Positions 1 to 8,923 of a DNA stretch of 64,000 nt are shown here, in pieces (the stretch's first letter is position 1; the number at the start of each line of letters is the position of its first letter). This stretch comes from Amedibacillus dolichus DSM 3991 (GTDB taxonomy: Bacteria; Bacillota_I; Bacilli_A; Erysipelotrichales; Erysipelotrichaceae), in assembly GCF_000154285.1 (NCBI RefSeq), contig NZ_DS483475.1:124001-188000 (forward strand), in the 5' to 3' direction. A model generated the notes under the pieces. The model searched no databases. It was not told where the DNA came from and saw nothing but the letters and a program-made list of their open reading frames with translations. The position numbers and the translations under genes are program-made.

Positions 1-104
1 ATGTCAAAACGTTTAGCAATAGAAAGTTTAGATTCATCAGGATGATCAAGTACATACTGAACAACTCCTTGTTTAAATTCATCTGTAAATGTAGGTTTAG
101 CCAT
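1..104 (-). CDS. IS3-family transposase OrfA, N-terminal part only
   Basis: The first 34 codons of a leftward gene that continues beyond base 1. The start MAKPTFTDEFKQGVVQYVLD matches the N-terminus of the helix-turn-helix OrfA proteins of IS3/IS911-type elements, which bind the element ends and are joined to OrfB by programmed frameshifting. The ATG at 104-102 is preceded by AGAAGAGGA at a normal distance. Family assignment rests on a short stretch, so it is good for the superfamily but not for the IS group. Its position just downstream of a truncated response regulator implies that the insertion broke the two-component operon. Confidence 0.65.
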   Translation of the reverse strand, partial: MAKPTFTDEFKQGVVQYVLDHPDESKLSIAKRFD

Positions 105-194
105 AATTAAATTCCTCTTCTTTCTGTGTTAATAATTTATGACAGTATACCATAAGATGCTTTAACTCTCACATTTAACTGATACGGTTTTTAT
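1..194 (-). mobile_element. Left end of an IS3-type insertion sequence (partial)
   Basis: The element runs off the window start. It contains the beginning of an orfA-type transposase gene read leftward from 104, with an AGAGGA ribosome binding site. The right boundary is inferred: on the minus strand the response-regulator frame stays recognisable down to about base 195 and then stops making sense. The exact terminal inverted repeat cannot be fixed because the other end is outside the window. Confidence 0.6.
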
Positions 195-708
195 TCTAGC
201 ATCAATAATTTTATCTTCATTCATAAAGAAGTAATACAAAATACGAAATTCATTTCTTGTCAGTTCAATGCTTTGCTCCTGATATTTCAAAACAGATAAA
301 TGTAAATCAAGAGTGCAGCCCTTTTTTCACAAGCTTACGGAAATTGTTCAGGTTTGATAGTTTCAATGCACGCTTGATCTTTTCAAGCAGAATAAGCGTG
401 TCGTACGGCTTAGTGATAAAGTCAATTCCACCGGCTTGAATACTTTTTAATTCATCGGCATTTGTATCTCTGCTAGTTACAAAGATAATCGGTACTGACA
501 TGACTTGTTTTATTTTCCTACATACTTCATAACCATTTTCATACGGCAGATTAATATCAAGCAAGACTAAGTCTACGCTATATTTTCTTAATTCCTCTAT
601 CAGCTTTTCAAAATCAGTTAATAAAAGCGTTTCGTAGCCTTGTGTGCGCAATAGCTTAGAAAGCTCCAAACGAGTGATTTCATCATCTTCGATAATCGCT
701 ATTTTCAT
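195..708 (-). pseudogene. Truncated, frameshifted response regulator of a Bce-type system
   Basis: The first reading frame (708-307) is a receiver domain: acidic pair EDD near residues 7-9, phosphoacceptor Asp in LVLLDINLP (about residue 51), and KP near residue 99. It stops soon after the receiver. Removing one G from the GGG at about 326-328 restores an OmpR/PhoB-type continuation (GCTLDLHLSVLKYQEQSIEL, then TRNEFRILYYFF) down to about base 195, where the insertion sequence begins. So the gene has both a one-base frameshift and loss of the DNA-binding end, and the histidine kinase expected next is absent. It lies 58 bases downstream of the transporter permease, as in BceRS-BceAB loci. Confidence 0.8.
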
Positions 709-766
709 TTTCTCACTTCCTTTACACCTTATTATATAAAATTCATAATAGGAGAGCTAGATAATT

Positions 767-2728
767 CTAACTCTCCTCATTGATATTTCGTTTGAAACCG
801 ATATAGGTTGCTATCCAATAAATTCCGTAAACGAAGAAGAAAATTGCCAAACCACCTATGAAATAGAACAAGTAAATAAATTCATTTGCCAAAAGGACTT
901 TATAAACATTGTTAAGTGAAGCTAACATACAGAAACTTGCAAGAATCGAATAAACAACCGGAACACCAAATAATATCAACAATTGTTTTCTGATTGTTTT
1001 AAATAAAGATTTATCATTTACACCTAATCTTTGCAATGTTTGATAACGATATTTGTACTTTGTAGAATCACTTAATGATTGAATAGCAAGAATTGTTCCA
1101 ACAGCAGAGATTAAAATAAAAGCAATATATAAGCAGATACTTGCCATAATAGCAGTCATAGTATTTTGTTCTTCTATAACAGTACCTCTTATGGATACTC
1201 TATAATATTCATTATGTGTTGTTCCACCTTCATCTTCTACTACCAATAAATGATTTAATTCCGTTGCTAACTTTTCTTCTAATTTTGCAGTCGTTTCCTC
1301 TTTTGTATCAACGATTAAGTGTTCTTCTAATATTTCCAATCCTTCCACATATTCATCAGGAATAACAGCTATAAATCTGCCTCTACTTGTCATGCTAAGC
1401 CAAAAAGATTTTGTGTCAATTCCTTTTAAATGTAAATCTCTATTAGAAATTTTAAGATTTTTTATATCATTGTTATCTTCAACTATATAAAGTGATTGAC
1501 TATCAGTTAAAAGAAAATACTCATTCTCTTTTAACTCTATTGTATCCATTCCTCTTAATTTCAATAAGGTATTGTAATCACTTAACTTCATTACTGGATC
1601 AAATTTATAAAATTGTTCGTCTCCATAAAGACTTTGTAATTGATGATTTGAATCTTTATAAACATTATATTCAAAGGTTTTATTAATTGTATAATCTTCA
1701 TCAATCACAGCTACATATTCATTAAAGTCATCAAATGGTTGTTTTGGGTCAAAGACATGCACATCATACGGTGCAGTCTGCTCTATACTGCTCTTATACA
1801 CACCTTTATTGATACTAGAAAAATTCAGACATAGCATGGAAAGCGTCCCAAACGTAAAATTCATCGTTCTTGCCTTCGACGCAAAAGTTCTTGTAACAAA
1901 GAGATTATCTTTTTGATATTTCATTTTTTTACTTTTTAGCAGAATTGATAATAACATATCAGCACAAGTTGCAGAAATACCATAAATACTGATTATTAAC
2001 ATAATCACACAAATCATTAAATAAGTCATGGTAGACTCATCACTGAAATTTTCAAAACTGCAACGTGAGTTCCAAAGCAGAAGTGAGAAAATCCCCAGTA
2101 TAGCACTAACCATAAAGATAACATTTCTCTTTTTATCATTACGGAACATTTTCTTTTCATTTTGCTTATCAAAATAAAGGAAATCATGTACCGTCATGTT
2201 TCTAATTCTTCTCAAAAGATTAAGCAAAACTAATACATAGATTACCAAAAAATATATTGCAAGCAATCCTATGGAGATAAGATTTAAAGAAATAAATATA
2301 ACCTCTGGAATACCCAACATTTTTACAATGACTAATGATACAAACTGACTGAACAAAAACCCTAAAGGAATAGACAATACAAATGCCAAAAATCCTAGTA
2401 AAATATTTTCCAGAACTAACAAACGGGCAATTTCTTTTTTCTTTATTCCAAGAAGCATGTAAGTCCCCAATTCTTTGCTTCGTTTTTCAAACATAAATCT
2501 TGTCGTATAGTTAATCAAGAAACATACAACAAATACAATAACAATATTCACAAAAGTTAAAACATTTTTAAATGAGTCCATACCAGATGATAGCTTTACA
2601 ACTTCCTCAGAACTTACTATCAGATTAAATGCCAGTATGAGTGAAAATGAAATTGTAATGGTTATCAGATAAATCAAATAATCTTTTAAATTTCTTTTGG
2701 TATTTCTAAGAGCTAATTTACCTAACAT
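767..2728 (-). CDS. BceB-type ABC transporter permease (FtsX family)
   Basis: About 653 residues, the size of BceB/VraG permeases, which work with a BceA-type ATPase to sense and remove peptide antibiotics such as bacitracin from lipid II cycle targets. Hydrophobic segments: one at about 15-35, a group between 50 and 250, a soluble extracellular stretch at about 290-520, and three at the C-terminus, which is the BceB pattern. I prefer ATG at 2728 over GTG at 2740, because GGAGGTG lies nine bases before the ATG and overlaps the GTG. It overlaps the ATPase gene by 11 bases. Substrate is inferred from family only. Confidence 0.88.
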   Translation of the reverse strand: MLGKLALRNTKRNLKDYLIYLITITISFSLILAFNLIVSSEEVVKLSSGMDSFKNVLTFVNIVIVFVVCFLINYTTRFMFEKRSKELGTYMLLGIKKKEIARLLVLENILLGFLAFVLSIPLGFLFSQFVSLVIVKMLGIPEVIFISLNLISIGLLAIYFLVIYVLVLLNLLRRIRNMTVHDFLYFDKQNEKKMFRNDKKRNVIFMVSAILGIFSLLLWNSRCSFENFSDESTMTYLMICVIMLIISIYGISATCADMLLSILLKSKKMKYQKDNLFVTRTFASKARTMNFTFGTLSMLCLNFSSINKGVYKSSIEQTAPYDVHVFDPKQPFDDFNEYVAVIDEDYTINKTFEYNVYKDSNHQLQSLYGDEQFYKFDPVMKLSDYNTLLKLRGMDTIELKENEYFLLTDSQSLYIVEDNNDIKNLKISNRDLHLKGIDTKSFWLSMTSRGRFIAVIPDEYVEGLEILEEHLIVDTKEETTAKLEEKLATELNHLLVVEDEGGTTHNEYYRVSIRGTVIEEQNTMTAIMASICLYIAFILISAVGTILAIQSLSDSTKYKYRYQTLQRLGVNDKSLFKTIRKQLLILFGVPVVYSILASFCMLASLNNVYKVLLANEFIYLFYFIGGLAIFFFVYGIYWIATYIGFKRNINEES

Positions 2729-3488
2729 TTCCCACTTCACCTCCGAGCAAGGTTAATATATCCAATATTTCATTGAAGAAATCTTTTCGACTTTTTTCTC
2801 CTCTGAAAATTTCATTGAATAGTTTACCGTCTTTTAAGAACAGAATACGTTCACAGAAAGACGCACTAAACGGGTCATGTGTTACCATTAAAATAGTAGC
2901 CTGCATTTTCTTGTTGATGTCAGACATAGTTTCCAATAATAATCTTGATGATTTTGAGTCCAAAGCCCCCGTTGGTTCATCTGCTAAGATCAGTTTCGGC
3001 TCGTTGATCAATGCCCTAGCGCAAGCACAACGCTGTTTTTGTCCGCCCGAAACCTCATAAGGAAATTTTGATAAAATATCTTGAATACCAAGCTTATCCG
3101 CAATAGCATGAACCCTTTTCTCAATATCGGCAGGGTTCGCTTTGTTGATAACCAAGGACAGCGAAATATTTTCTTCCATTGTCAAGGTATCCAAAAGATT
3201 AAAGTCCTGAAAAATAAAACCTAAATTTTCACGTCTGAAATCCGCAAAATCTTTATCCTTGATTTTGGTAATATCTTGATTGTTGACTGTAATATGTCCA
3301 CTCGTTACGGTATCAATCGTGGAGATGCAATTTAATAGTGTTGTCTTTCCCGAGCCACTAGCACCCATAATAGCAACAAATTCACCTTTGTCTACATACA
3401 TGGAAATACCATCTACCGCTTTGGTGATATTTCCGCTATTACTTCCATAATACTTTTTTACTTGCTCTAAATTTAAAATATGTTCCAT
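2718..3488 (-). CDS. BceA-type ABC transporter ATP-binding protein
   Basis: 256-residue ATPase of the MacB/BceA group that powers the FtsX-type permease encoded next. Walker A GASGSGKTT, Q-loop FIFQDFNLLD, signature VSGGQKQR, Walker B LILADEP and switch His in VTHD are all intact. Start at 3488 is set by GGAAGGGAG nine bases upstream; an in-frame ATG at 3512 lacks such a site. It is the first gene of the operon ATPase-permease-response regulator. The transporter looks functional although its regulatory genes are damaged. Confidence 0.92.
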   Translation of the reverse strand: MEHILNLEQVKKYYGSNSGNITKAVDGISMYVDKGEFVAIMGASGSGKTTLLNCISTIDTVTSGHITVNNQDITKIKDKDFADFRRENLGFIFQDFNLLDTLTMEENISLSLVINKANPADIEKRVHAIADKLGIQDILSKFPYEVSGGQKQRCACARALINEPKLILADEPTGALDSKSSRLLLETMSDINKKMQATILMVTHDPFSASFCERILFLKDGKLFNEIFRGEKSRKDFFNEILDILTLLGGEVGNVR

Positions 3489-3536
3489 TAAAATCGCTCC
3501 CTTCCACCGCATTGATTAACTTTGGAATACACATAA

Positions 3537-3560
3537 ATTATAACAAGGCTGCTAAGCAGC
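3537..3560 (-). promoter_or_regulatory. Promoter of the ABC transporter operon with an embedded dyad
   Basis: Extended -10 TGTTATAAT (3545-3537). Immediately upstream, where the spacer and -35 would lie, is the dyad GCTGC-TTA-GCAGC (3548-3560). No good -35 is visible. The dyad could be an operator, but the protein binding it is unknown. Confidence 0.45.
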
Positions 3561-3735
3561 TACACTTACAGTTTTGAAAGTAGATAAAATAAAAATGTCA
3601 TGACAATGCTCATCATGATTCAAGGAAGCATTCTCACAACATCTTTTTAAACCGTATGCAGATTCTAACAAAGCATCAATAAACAGAAAATCTGTTTGGA
3701 TTCTCCTATAATCTAAACAAAATGTCTTTTATAGC

Positions 3736-4311
3736 TTATTTCTTTCCCTCTAAGAAATAGGTTGCTTCCATATCCGCTGTACTTAAAGCAAAAGCCAATG
3801 GATACATTTCAAAAGCAGCACCGACATTTCTTGTTTCCTCACTACCGCTAAAACCCATGTGATAGCGGATTGCAAAGGCTTCTTCACGTGTTAAACGCAA
3901 AAAGCCATTTATAATATAAACACTTTTCTCACCATGCCCGTATGGCATTTTATCATCAAACTCATAATAAGGAACTTGCTGCCAAGTACCATTGATTTTC
4001 TGATTGCGCATAGATTCCTTATAGCAATCAATCTTACAAACATCATGTAGCAGGGCAACAATCGCAACGGTTTCCATATCGCAGGATAACTGATACACCT
4101 CTTTGACACGTTCCCGTTGTAAGTAATCACTTAGACAATCAAATACATTTAAACTATGCTCTACCAAGCCTCCGGCATAGGCACCATGAAATCGTGTGCT
4201 GGCAGGTGCAGTAAAGAAATCACTCTTAAGCAAGTAATCAAGTAACCGTTCGCTTCCTTCCCGTTTAATGTATTGTTTATATAAACTAACAAAGCGTTCT
4301 TTAGCGTCCAT
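3736..4311 (-). CDS. HD-domain metal-dependent phosphohydrolase
   Basis: 191 residues. The HD-domain metal ligands are visible: His in GLVEHSLNVFD (about residue 50), HD in LLHDVCKID (about 88), and later His/Asp positions (YGHGEKS, FALSTADME). HD proteins of this size hydrolyse phosphomonoesters or nucleotides; the substrate here is unknown. The start at 4311 is chosen from GGAGGA seven bases upstream; the longer in-frame extension to 4473 runs through the terminator and the 6S RNA and is not coding. It is a monocistronic gene downstream of the 6S RNA. Confidence 0.85.
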   Translation of the reverse strand: MDAKERFVSLYKQYIKREGSERLLDYLLKSDFFTAPASTRFHGAYAGGLVEHSLNVFDCLSDYLQRERVKEVYQLSCDMETVAIVALLHDVCKIDCYKESMRNQKINGTWQQVPYYEFDDKMPYGHGEKSVYIINGFLRLTREEAFAIRYHMGFSGSEETRNVGAAFEMYPLAFALSTADMEATYFLEGKK

Positions 4312-4344
4312 TTCCCAATCCTCCGTTTTTCTCATTATATCATG

Positions 4345-4366
4345 AAAAAAGCGGAAAAAACCGCTT
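4345..4366 (-). terminator. Second intrinsic terminator after the 6S RNA
   Basis: Stem AAGCGG-TTTTTT-CCGCTT followed by T residues on the minus strand, placed between the 6S RNA and the HD-domain gene. It would catch read-through from the 6S transcript. Confidence 0.6.
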
Positions 4367-4372
4367 ATAAAT

Positions 4373-4526
4373 AAAAAAATCCAGAGGAAGAGATCTTTCC
4401 CTGTATGAACAGGTGGGTGATCTGTGTGCATTTTTAGGATCCCTGCGCGTAGCAAGTTTTCACACCAAAGCACAACGTCCGATCTCCCGTATCTCTAAGT
4501 GTAGGAAAAATTTATATCCTCTGGAC
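4373..4526 (-). ncRNA. ssrS: 6S RNA (RNA polymerase regulator)
   Basis: A rod-shaped RNA of about 154 nt. The closing stem CCAGAGGA/TCCTCTGG (4524-4517 with 4388-4381) is followed by T7 and doubles as terminator. Inside it is a large bubble containing a small 3' hairpin CCTGT-TCAT-ACAGG, then GGGAGATC/GATCACCC and TGTGC/GCACA stems. This open-promoter mimic is the hallmark of 6S RNA, which binds the housekeeping RNA polymerase. It has its own promoter: extended -10 TGTTATACT (TATACT at 4538-4533). The neighbourhood supports the call: Bacillus subtilis also has a 6S gene next to aspS. It is shorter than the usual 180-200 nt, so identity should be confirmed with a covariance model. Confidence 0.75.
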
Positions 4527-4721
4527 AGTTATAGTATAACACGTAGAAACTAAAATAATACTCTTGACTTTATAAAATTTTTTGCTTCATCTCGCTATCC
4601 GTTAGCTGCACCTGGCAACCAAGCGGTATTCTTAAAAGTTTCCCTTCATAAAGCATGGAAATTCTTACCTATATGAATCAATATTTTGTATTTTCTCTAC
4701 CTTTTAAAGCGCCGCAAGTAT
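4527..4721. other. Spacer between 6S RNA and aspS
   Basis: Apart from the 6S promoter, I see no supported gene. A 28-codon minus-strand frame (4656-4570) is present but has only a weak ribosome binding site. Confidence 0.5.
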
Positions 4722-4758
4722 GATAAAAGACGATACTTTTGAAATACCGCCTTTTATC
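4722..4758 (-). terminator. Hairpin just after aspS
   Basis: Eleven-pair stem (GATAAAAGGCG with CGTCTTTTATC, one G-T pair) six bases beyond the aspS stop. It lacks a strong T-run, so it may act as a weak terminator or as a 3' mRNA stabiliser. Confidence 0.45.
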
Positions 4759-4763
4759 ACCTA

Positions 4764-6506
4764 TTATTCATTGTCAATTTTAATATGTAACTCCTCCAAC
4801 TGTTGAGGATCTACCGGCGTAGGTGCATCACTCATCGGACATTTTGCATTTGCATTTTTCGGGAAGGCGATAACATCACGAATGGAATCACTTTCACTTA
4901 AAATCATCGCAATACGATCCAAACCAAAAGCCAAGCCACCATGAGGTGGTGTACCATATTGGAAAGCATCTACAAAGAAGCCGAAGCGTTCATGAATTTG
5001 TTCCTCTGTAAAGCCCATGACTTCAAACATTTTTTCCTGCATCTTGGAATCATAGATACGTAAAGAGCCTCCACCTAGCTCATAGCCATTTAACACAACA
5101 TCATAAGCAATCGCATGAACCTTTGACGGATCTTCATCAATATATTTCATATCCTCCTGCTTAGGGCGAGTGAATGGATGGTGTTTAGCATAATAGCGTC
5201 CGTCCTCTTCACTATATTCAAACATTGGAAAATCGGTAACCCATAGGAAAGAAAATTCATCTTTTTTCTTCAATCCTAATACTGTTCCGAAATGATTACG
5301 CAATGCTCCTAATACATTACATGTCGTTTCCCAAGCATCAGACACAATTAAGATCAAATCGTTTTCTTTTAAAGCCAATGTTTCCTTTAACGCATTCAAT
5401 TCTTTTTCCGTTAGGAATTTTACAATCGAACCACTGATTTCCTCATGCATATATTTCAAAGTAACAAGTCCCTTTGCACCGTTTTTCTTTGCTAATTCGG
5501 TAATTTTATCAATTTCCTTGCGTGTCATATCTGCTTTATCAGGAACAACAACCGCCTTGATTGAACCACCCTTTGCGATACAATCCTTGAATACCTGAAA
5601 TCCGCAATCTGTAAAGATATCCGTAATTTCCTGCAATTCCATACCAAAGCGATTATCCGGCTTATCGCTTCCATAGCGATTCATCGCTTCCTCATAGCTT
5701 AAACGTAAAAACGGAGTCGGAATATCCAAGCCTTTGACATCTTTCATAAGCTTCGCCAGCATTTCTTCCATCATCGTCTGAATTTCCACATCACTTAAAA
5801 AGCTCATTTCCATATCCAACTGGGTGAAATCGGTTTGACGATCTGCTCGTAAATCTTCATCACGGAAGCAACGAGCAAACTGATAATAACGCTCAAAGCC
5901 GGAAATCATCAACAACTGTTTAAACAGCTGAGGAGATTGTGGCAATGCATAAAAGCAGCCCGGGTGAACACGTGAAGGAACCAAATAATCACGAGCTCCC
6001 TCCGGTGTTGATTTTCCAAGGACCGGTGTTTCGATTTCCACAAAACCATGGTCATCTAAATAGCCACGTAAGCTCTTGGTAATCGCATGACGCATCAAAA
6101 GCTTCTTTTGCATGATCGGACGACGCAAATCCAAATAACGATATTTTAAACGGGTGTCCTCCAAAGCATCGGTTTCATCGGCGATAATCAAAGGTGTCGT
6201 TTTCGCACTGTTGATAATCTCTACCTTATCTACCACTACTTCAATCTCTCCGGTTTCCAAATTCGGATTTTTATCCTTGCGCTCGTGTACCGTTCCTTCT
6301 ACCTCGAGGATATACTCATTGCGTACCTCTTTGATTGCTTCACTGCTTGTTTCATCAAAAACAAGCTGGGTAATACCACTGCGATCACGCAAATCAATAA
6401 AAACCAAAGAACCGAAATTTCTACGCTTTGCTACCCATCCCAAAAGGGTTACTTTTTTATTTACGTCGCTTAGACGCAATTCTCCATTTGTATGTGTTCT
6501 ATTCAT
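4764..6506 (-). CDS. aspS: Aspartyl-tRNA synthetase
   Basis: Charges tRNA-Asp with aspartate in the cytoplasm. The 580-residue length is that of bacterial AspRS with the internal GAD domain. It has an N-terminal OB-fold ([20 protein letters not shown]), class II motif 2 around [11 protein letters not shown] (about residue 220) and motif 3 in [12 protein letters not shown] near the C-terminus. The ATG at 6506 has GGAAGGAAG just upstream and overlaps the end of hisS by 8 bases, so both are translated from one mRNA under the hisS T-box. The hisS-aspS pair is a standard Firmicutes arrangement. Confidence 0.97.
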   Translation of the reverse strand: MNRTHTNGELRLSDVNKKVTLLGWVAKRRNFGSLVFIDLRDRSGITQLVFDETSSEAIKEVRNEYILEVEGTVHERKDKNPNLETGEIEVVVDKVEIINSAKTTPLIIADETDALEDTRLKYRYLDLRRPIMQKKLLMRHAITKSLRGYLDDHGFVEIETPVLGKSTPEGARDYLVPSRVHPGCFYALPQSPQLFKQLLMISGFERYYQFARCFRDEDLRADRQTDFTQLDMEMSFLSDVEIQTMMEEMLAKLMKDVKGLDIPTPFLRLSYEEAMNRYGSDKPDNRFGMELQEITDIFTDCGFQVFKDCIAKGGSIKAVVVPDKADMTRKEIDKITELAKKNGAKGLVTLKYMHEEISGSIVKFLTEKELNALKETLALKENDLILIVSDAWETTCNVLGALRNHFGTVLGLKKKDEFSFLWVTDFPMFEYSEEDGRYYAKHHPFTRPKQEDMKYIDEDPSKVHAIAYDVVLNGYELGGGSLRIYDSKMQEKMFEVMGFTEEQIHERFGFFVDAFQYGTPPHGGLAFGLDRIAMILSESDSIRDVIAFPKNANAKCPMSDAPTPVDPQQLEELHIKIDNE

Positions 6507-7815
6507 GCTTACTTCCTTCCTCATGACAGCTACATGCTTCCTCCTGAAACAATGTATCCATGCCTTCTACAATATCCTCTAGCTTAACCTCTAGCTTTTT
6601 TTGATCCGCAACACGTTTGATTGTTACACTGCCCTTCTCTATATCGTCCTCTCCTACAACAATTGCCGCCTTGGCTCTTGTACGTGCAACGGTTTTAAAC
6701 TGTGCCTTAAAGGAGCGATCCAAATAATCCGTATCCGTGCTGTATCCTGCTGCACGAAGCTGTGTAACAAGCTGTAAAACCTGCTTACGCACGCTTGATG
6801 AAAGACATACGACATAAGCATCTAAGCTTTCTTCATCTGCCAGCTCGATACCTTCCGCTTCACAAGCAAGAATCAAACGTTCTAAGCCCATCGCCCAACC
6901 GATTCCGCTCATGCTTGTTGGTCCACCGAAATATTCCACAAGACCGTCATAGCGACCACCGGCAAAAACTGTCGATTGTGCTCCCATTTCTTTATTGACC
7001 GAAACCACTTCAAACACTGTGTGAGTATAATAATCAAGACCACGCACCAAACGATCATCGACCTCATAAGGAATACCTAACGCATCTAAGCCTGCCAATA
7101 CTTCATCAAAGTAGGCTTTGGATTCTTCATTAAGATAATCTGCCATACGTGGTACATTTTTCATGATGTCCTTATCCTTATCTACCTTGCAATCCAAAAT
7201 ACGCAATGGATTTTGCTCATAACGGCGCTTGCAATCCGCACACATCGTATCAATATCCGCTTTAAAATGTTCCTTTAAAGCCTTGCGATAGGCTGCTCTT
7301 GATGCATCATCTCCTAAGGTATTGATAAGAACCTTCATATCCTGTAAGCCTAATGCAGAAACAAAGCTCCAACCTAGTGCAATCGCTTCTACATCTAACA
7401 TGGCACTTTTTGCTCCGATTACTTCAACCCCAAACTGATTAAAGATTCGCATTCTTCCCTTTTGCGGACGCTCATGGCGAAATTGTGGTCCGACATAATA
7501 CATTTTCATTGGTAAATCCGCATTTCCATACAGTTTATGCTCTACAAAAGCTCTGGCAACCCCTGCAGTTCCTTCCGGTCGTAAGGTTAATGAGGTTGCA
7601 CTGTTTTCCAACTGAAAGGTATACATTTCCTTATTGACCATATCACTGGAATCATTGCCTCGTTTAAAAACATTCGTATGTTCGAAAATCGGTGTACGAA
7701 TTTCCTTGTAGTTATATACATAACAAAATTGTCGTATCAATTCCTCCAAGCGATGCCATTTGCCGATTTCACTTGGAAGAATATCCTGTGTTCCCTTTGG
7801 TACCTGATAGCTCAT
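6499..7815 (-). CDS. hisS: Histidyl-tRNA synthetase
   Basis: 438-residue class II synthetase charging tRNA-His. The start MSYQVPKGTQDILP, motif 2 (QFRHERPQKGRMRIFNQFG) and the histidine-specific block LVRGLDYYTHTVFE (about residue 260) are intact, with an anticodon-binding domain at the C-terminus. The ATG at 7815 has AAGGAGGG upstream; longer in-frame extensions run into the T-box leader and are not coding. It is first in the hisS-aspS operon and is controlled by the upstream T-box, so low charged tRNA-His raises both synthetases. Confidence 0.97.
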   Translation of the reverse strand: MSYQVPKGTQDILPSEIGKWHRLEELIRQFCYVYNYKEIRTPIFEHTNVFKRGNDSSDMVNKEMYTFQLENSATSLTLRPEGTAGVARAFVEHKLYGNADLPMKMYYVGPQFRHERPQKGRMRIFNQFGVEVIGAKSAMLDVEAIALGWSFVSALGLQDMKVLINTLGDDASRAAYRKALKEHFKADIDTMCADCKRRYEQNPLRILDCKVDKDKDIMKNVPRMADYLNEESKAYFDEVLAGLDALGIPYEVDDRLVRGLDYYTHTVFEVVSVNKEMGAQSTVFAGGRYDGLVEYFGGPTSMSGIGWAMGLERLILACEAEGIELADEESLDAYVVCLSSSVRKQVLQLVTQLRAAGYSTDTDYLDRSFKAQFKTVARTRAKAAIVVGEDDIEKGSVTIKRVADQKKLEVKLEDIVEGMDTLFQEEACSCHEEGSKHE

Positions 7816-7828
7816 AAAATCCCTCCTT

Positions 7829-8040
7829 ATATAAAAAAACGCCCTCACGATAAGGACGTTAAAAACGCGGTGCCACCTTACTTCACTTATTAAGTGCTCT
7901 TTTTTCGTTAACGCCGAGATACGATTATCCATTTCCTGATAATTCCTCATAAGTGTCAATTTCTTATCTTACATAAGAGCTTTCACCACACGCCCTCTCT
8001 CTACGATGCTTGCATAAGAAACTTTCTTAATCTTAGGACT
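7829..8040 (-). promoter_or_regulatory. T-box riboswitch leader, histidine-type, for hisS-aspS
   Basis: The conserved T-box AAGGTGGCACCGCG (7879-7866) sits directly before a terminator stem (ACGTCC with GGGCGT, then T7). Further upstream are the usual stem I elements, including AGAGAGAGG and GTGGTGAAAG. In the expected specifier loop (TTGACACTTATGAG) the triplet CAC (7955-7953) is a His codon. Uncharged tRNA-His would stabilise the antiterminator and switch on hisS and aspS. Specifier placement is inferred from the sequence alone. Confidence 0.9.
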
Positions 8041-8046
8041 ATGTAT

Positions 8047-8075
8047 AGTTTACTAAGCTTATTTTCCAATGTCAA
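8047..8075 (-). promoter_or_regulatory. Promoter of the hisS-aspS operon
   Basis: TTGACA (8075-8070), 17-base spacer, TAAACT (8052-8047). It starts directly after the terminator of the upstream YebC-family gene. Confidence 0.8.
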
Positions 8076-8104
8076 CAAAAAAGAAGCCGATTGACTTCTT
8101 TTTC
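8076..8104 (-). terminator. Terminator of the YebC-family gene
   Basis: Stem AAAGAAG-C/G-CTTCTTT followed by T6 on the minus strand, just below the stop at 8112. Confidence 0.8.
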
Positions 8105-8111
8105 GTAAACT

Positions 8112-8849
8112 TTATTCTACCGGATCATTGATATTTTGTACGTTGTGATACACCTGCTGCACATCGTCTACATCATCTAACAAAGTAACTAAGCGTTGGA
8201 ACAGCTTCAAATCTTCACCTTCTAACGTGATATATTCATTTGGCAACATGGTTGTTTCCAATACATCAAATTCAACATCAGGTATAAGCTCTTCGATTGC
8301 ATCTTTGGCTTTGTTTAAATCGGTTGGTTCTACGGTAATCGTCATCATATCCTCATCAACTTCAATATCCTTCAAATCAACTTCACCCATAATCAAAGCG
8401 TCCATCATCGCTTCTTCATCATTATATTTAATAACGATCAAGCCAACATGCTCATAGTTAAAGGAAACACTTCCCGCAACCCCTAATTTCGCATGAGATT
8501 TATTAAAGCATGCACGCAAGTCCGCAATGGTACGATTGGCATTATCTGTCAAACAATCAATGATGACCGTTGCTCCACCGCCGGAACCAAAGCCCTCATA
8601 GGTTGCACTGGAATAATTTTCCGTACTTCCTCCTTTTGCCTTTTCGATTGCACGCTTAATAACATCTGCCGGCACTTGATTGGCCTTAGCACGTTCAATA
8701 ACCTTTTTCAAAGGCATGTTCATTTCCGGATCCGGAACTCCTGCCTTTGCGGCTACCAAAATTTCTTTTCCAAAACGTGAATATAGTTTTGCTTTTGCAT
8801 TTGCCGTTTTCTGCATAGATGCAGCACGAACCTCAAAATGTCTACCCAT
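8112..8849 (-). CDS. YebC/PmpR family protein (TACO1-like)
   Basis: 245 residues with the conserved start MGRHFE, the KTANAKAKLYSRFGKEI helix region (about 13-29) and the central YEGFGSGGGATVIIDCLTDN block (about 85-104). The family includes transcriptional regulators such as PmpR and factors that help ribosomes through difficult nascent sequences; which activity applies here cannot be told from sequence. The gene appears monocistronic, between leuS and the hisS promoter. Confidence 0.93.
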   Translation of the reverse strand: MGRHFEVRAASMQKTANAKAKLYSRFGKEILVAAKAGVPDPEMNMPLKKVIERAKANQVPADVIKRAIEKAKGGSTENYSSATYEGFGSGGGATVIIDCLTDNANRTIADLRACFNKSHAKLGVAGSVSFNYEHVGLIVIKYNDEEAMMDALIMGEVDLKDIEVDEDMMTITVEPTDLNKAKDAIEELIPDVEFDVLETTMLPNEYITLEGEDLKLFQRLVTLLDDVDDVQQVYHNVQNINDPVE

Positions 8850-8923
8850 TTGTAATCACCTTCCAAATTTTCTACATAAGTATATCATAATCAGTTAAAT
8901 ACATGCAATTAGAAATACTGCGC

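Noticed and set aside
307-708. A stand-alone single-domain response regulator of 133 residues
   Set aside because: The DNA-binding domain continues in the next frame after one base, so this is a frameshifted gene rather than a natural receiver-only protein.
4312-4473. N-terminal extension of the HD-domain protein
   Set aside because: It runs through a terminator and the 6S RNA; a good ribosome binding site supports the ATG at 4311.
4373-4526. SRP (4.5S/scRNA) interpretation of the structured RNA
   Set aside because: The conserved SRP apical loop sequence is absent; the open-bubble rod fits 6S RNA better.
7816-7959. N-terminal extension of HisS
   Set aside because: This translated stretch is the T-box leader, including the T-box itself.
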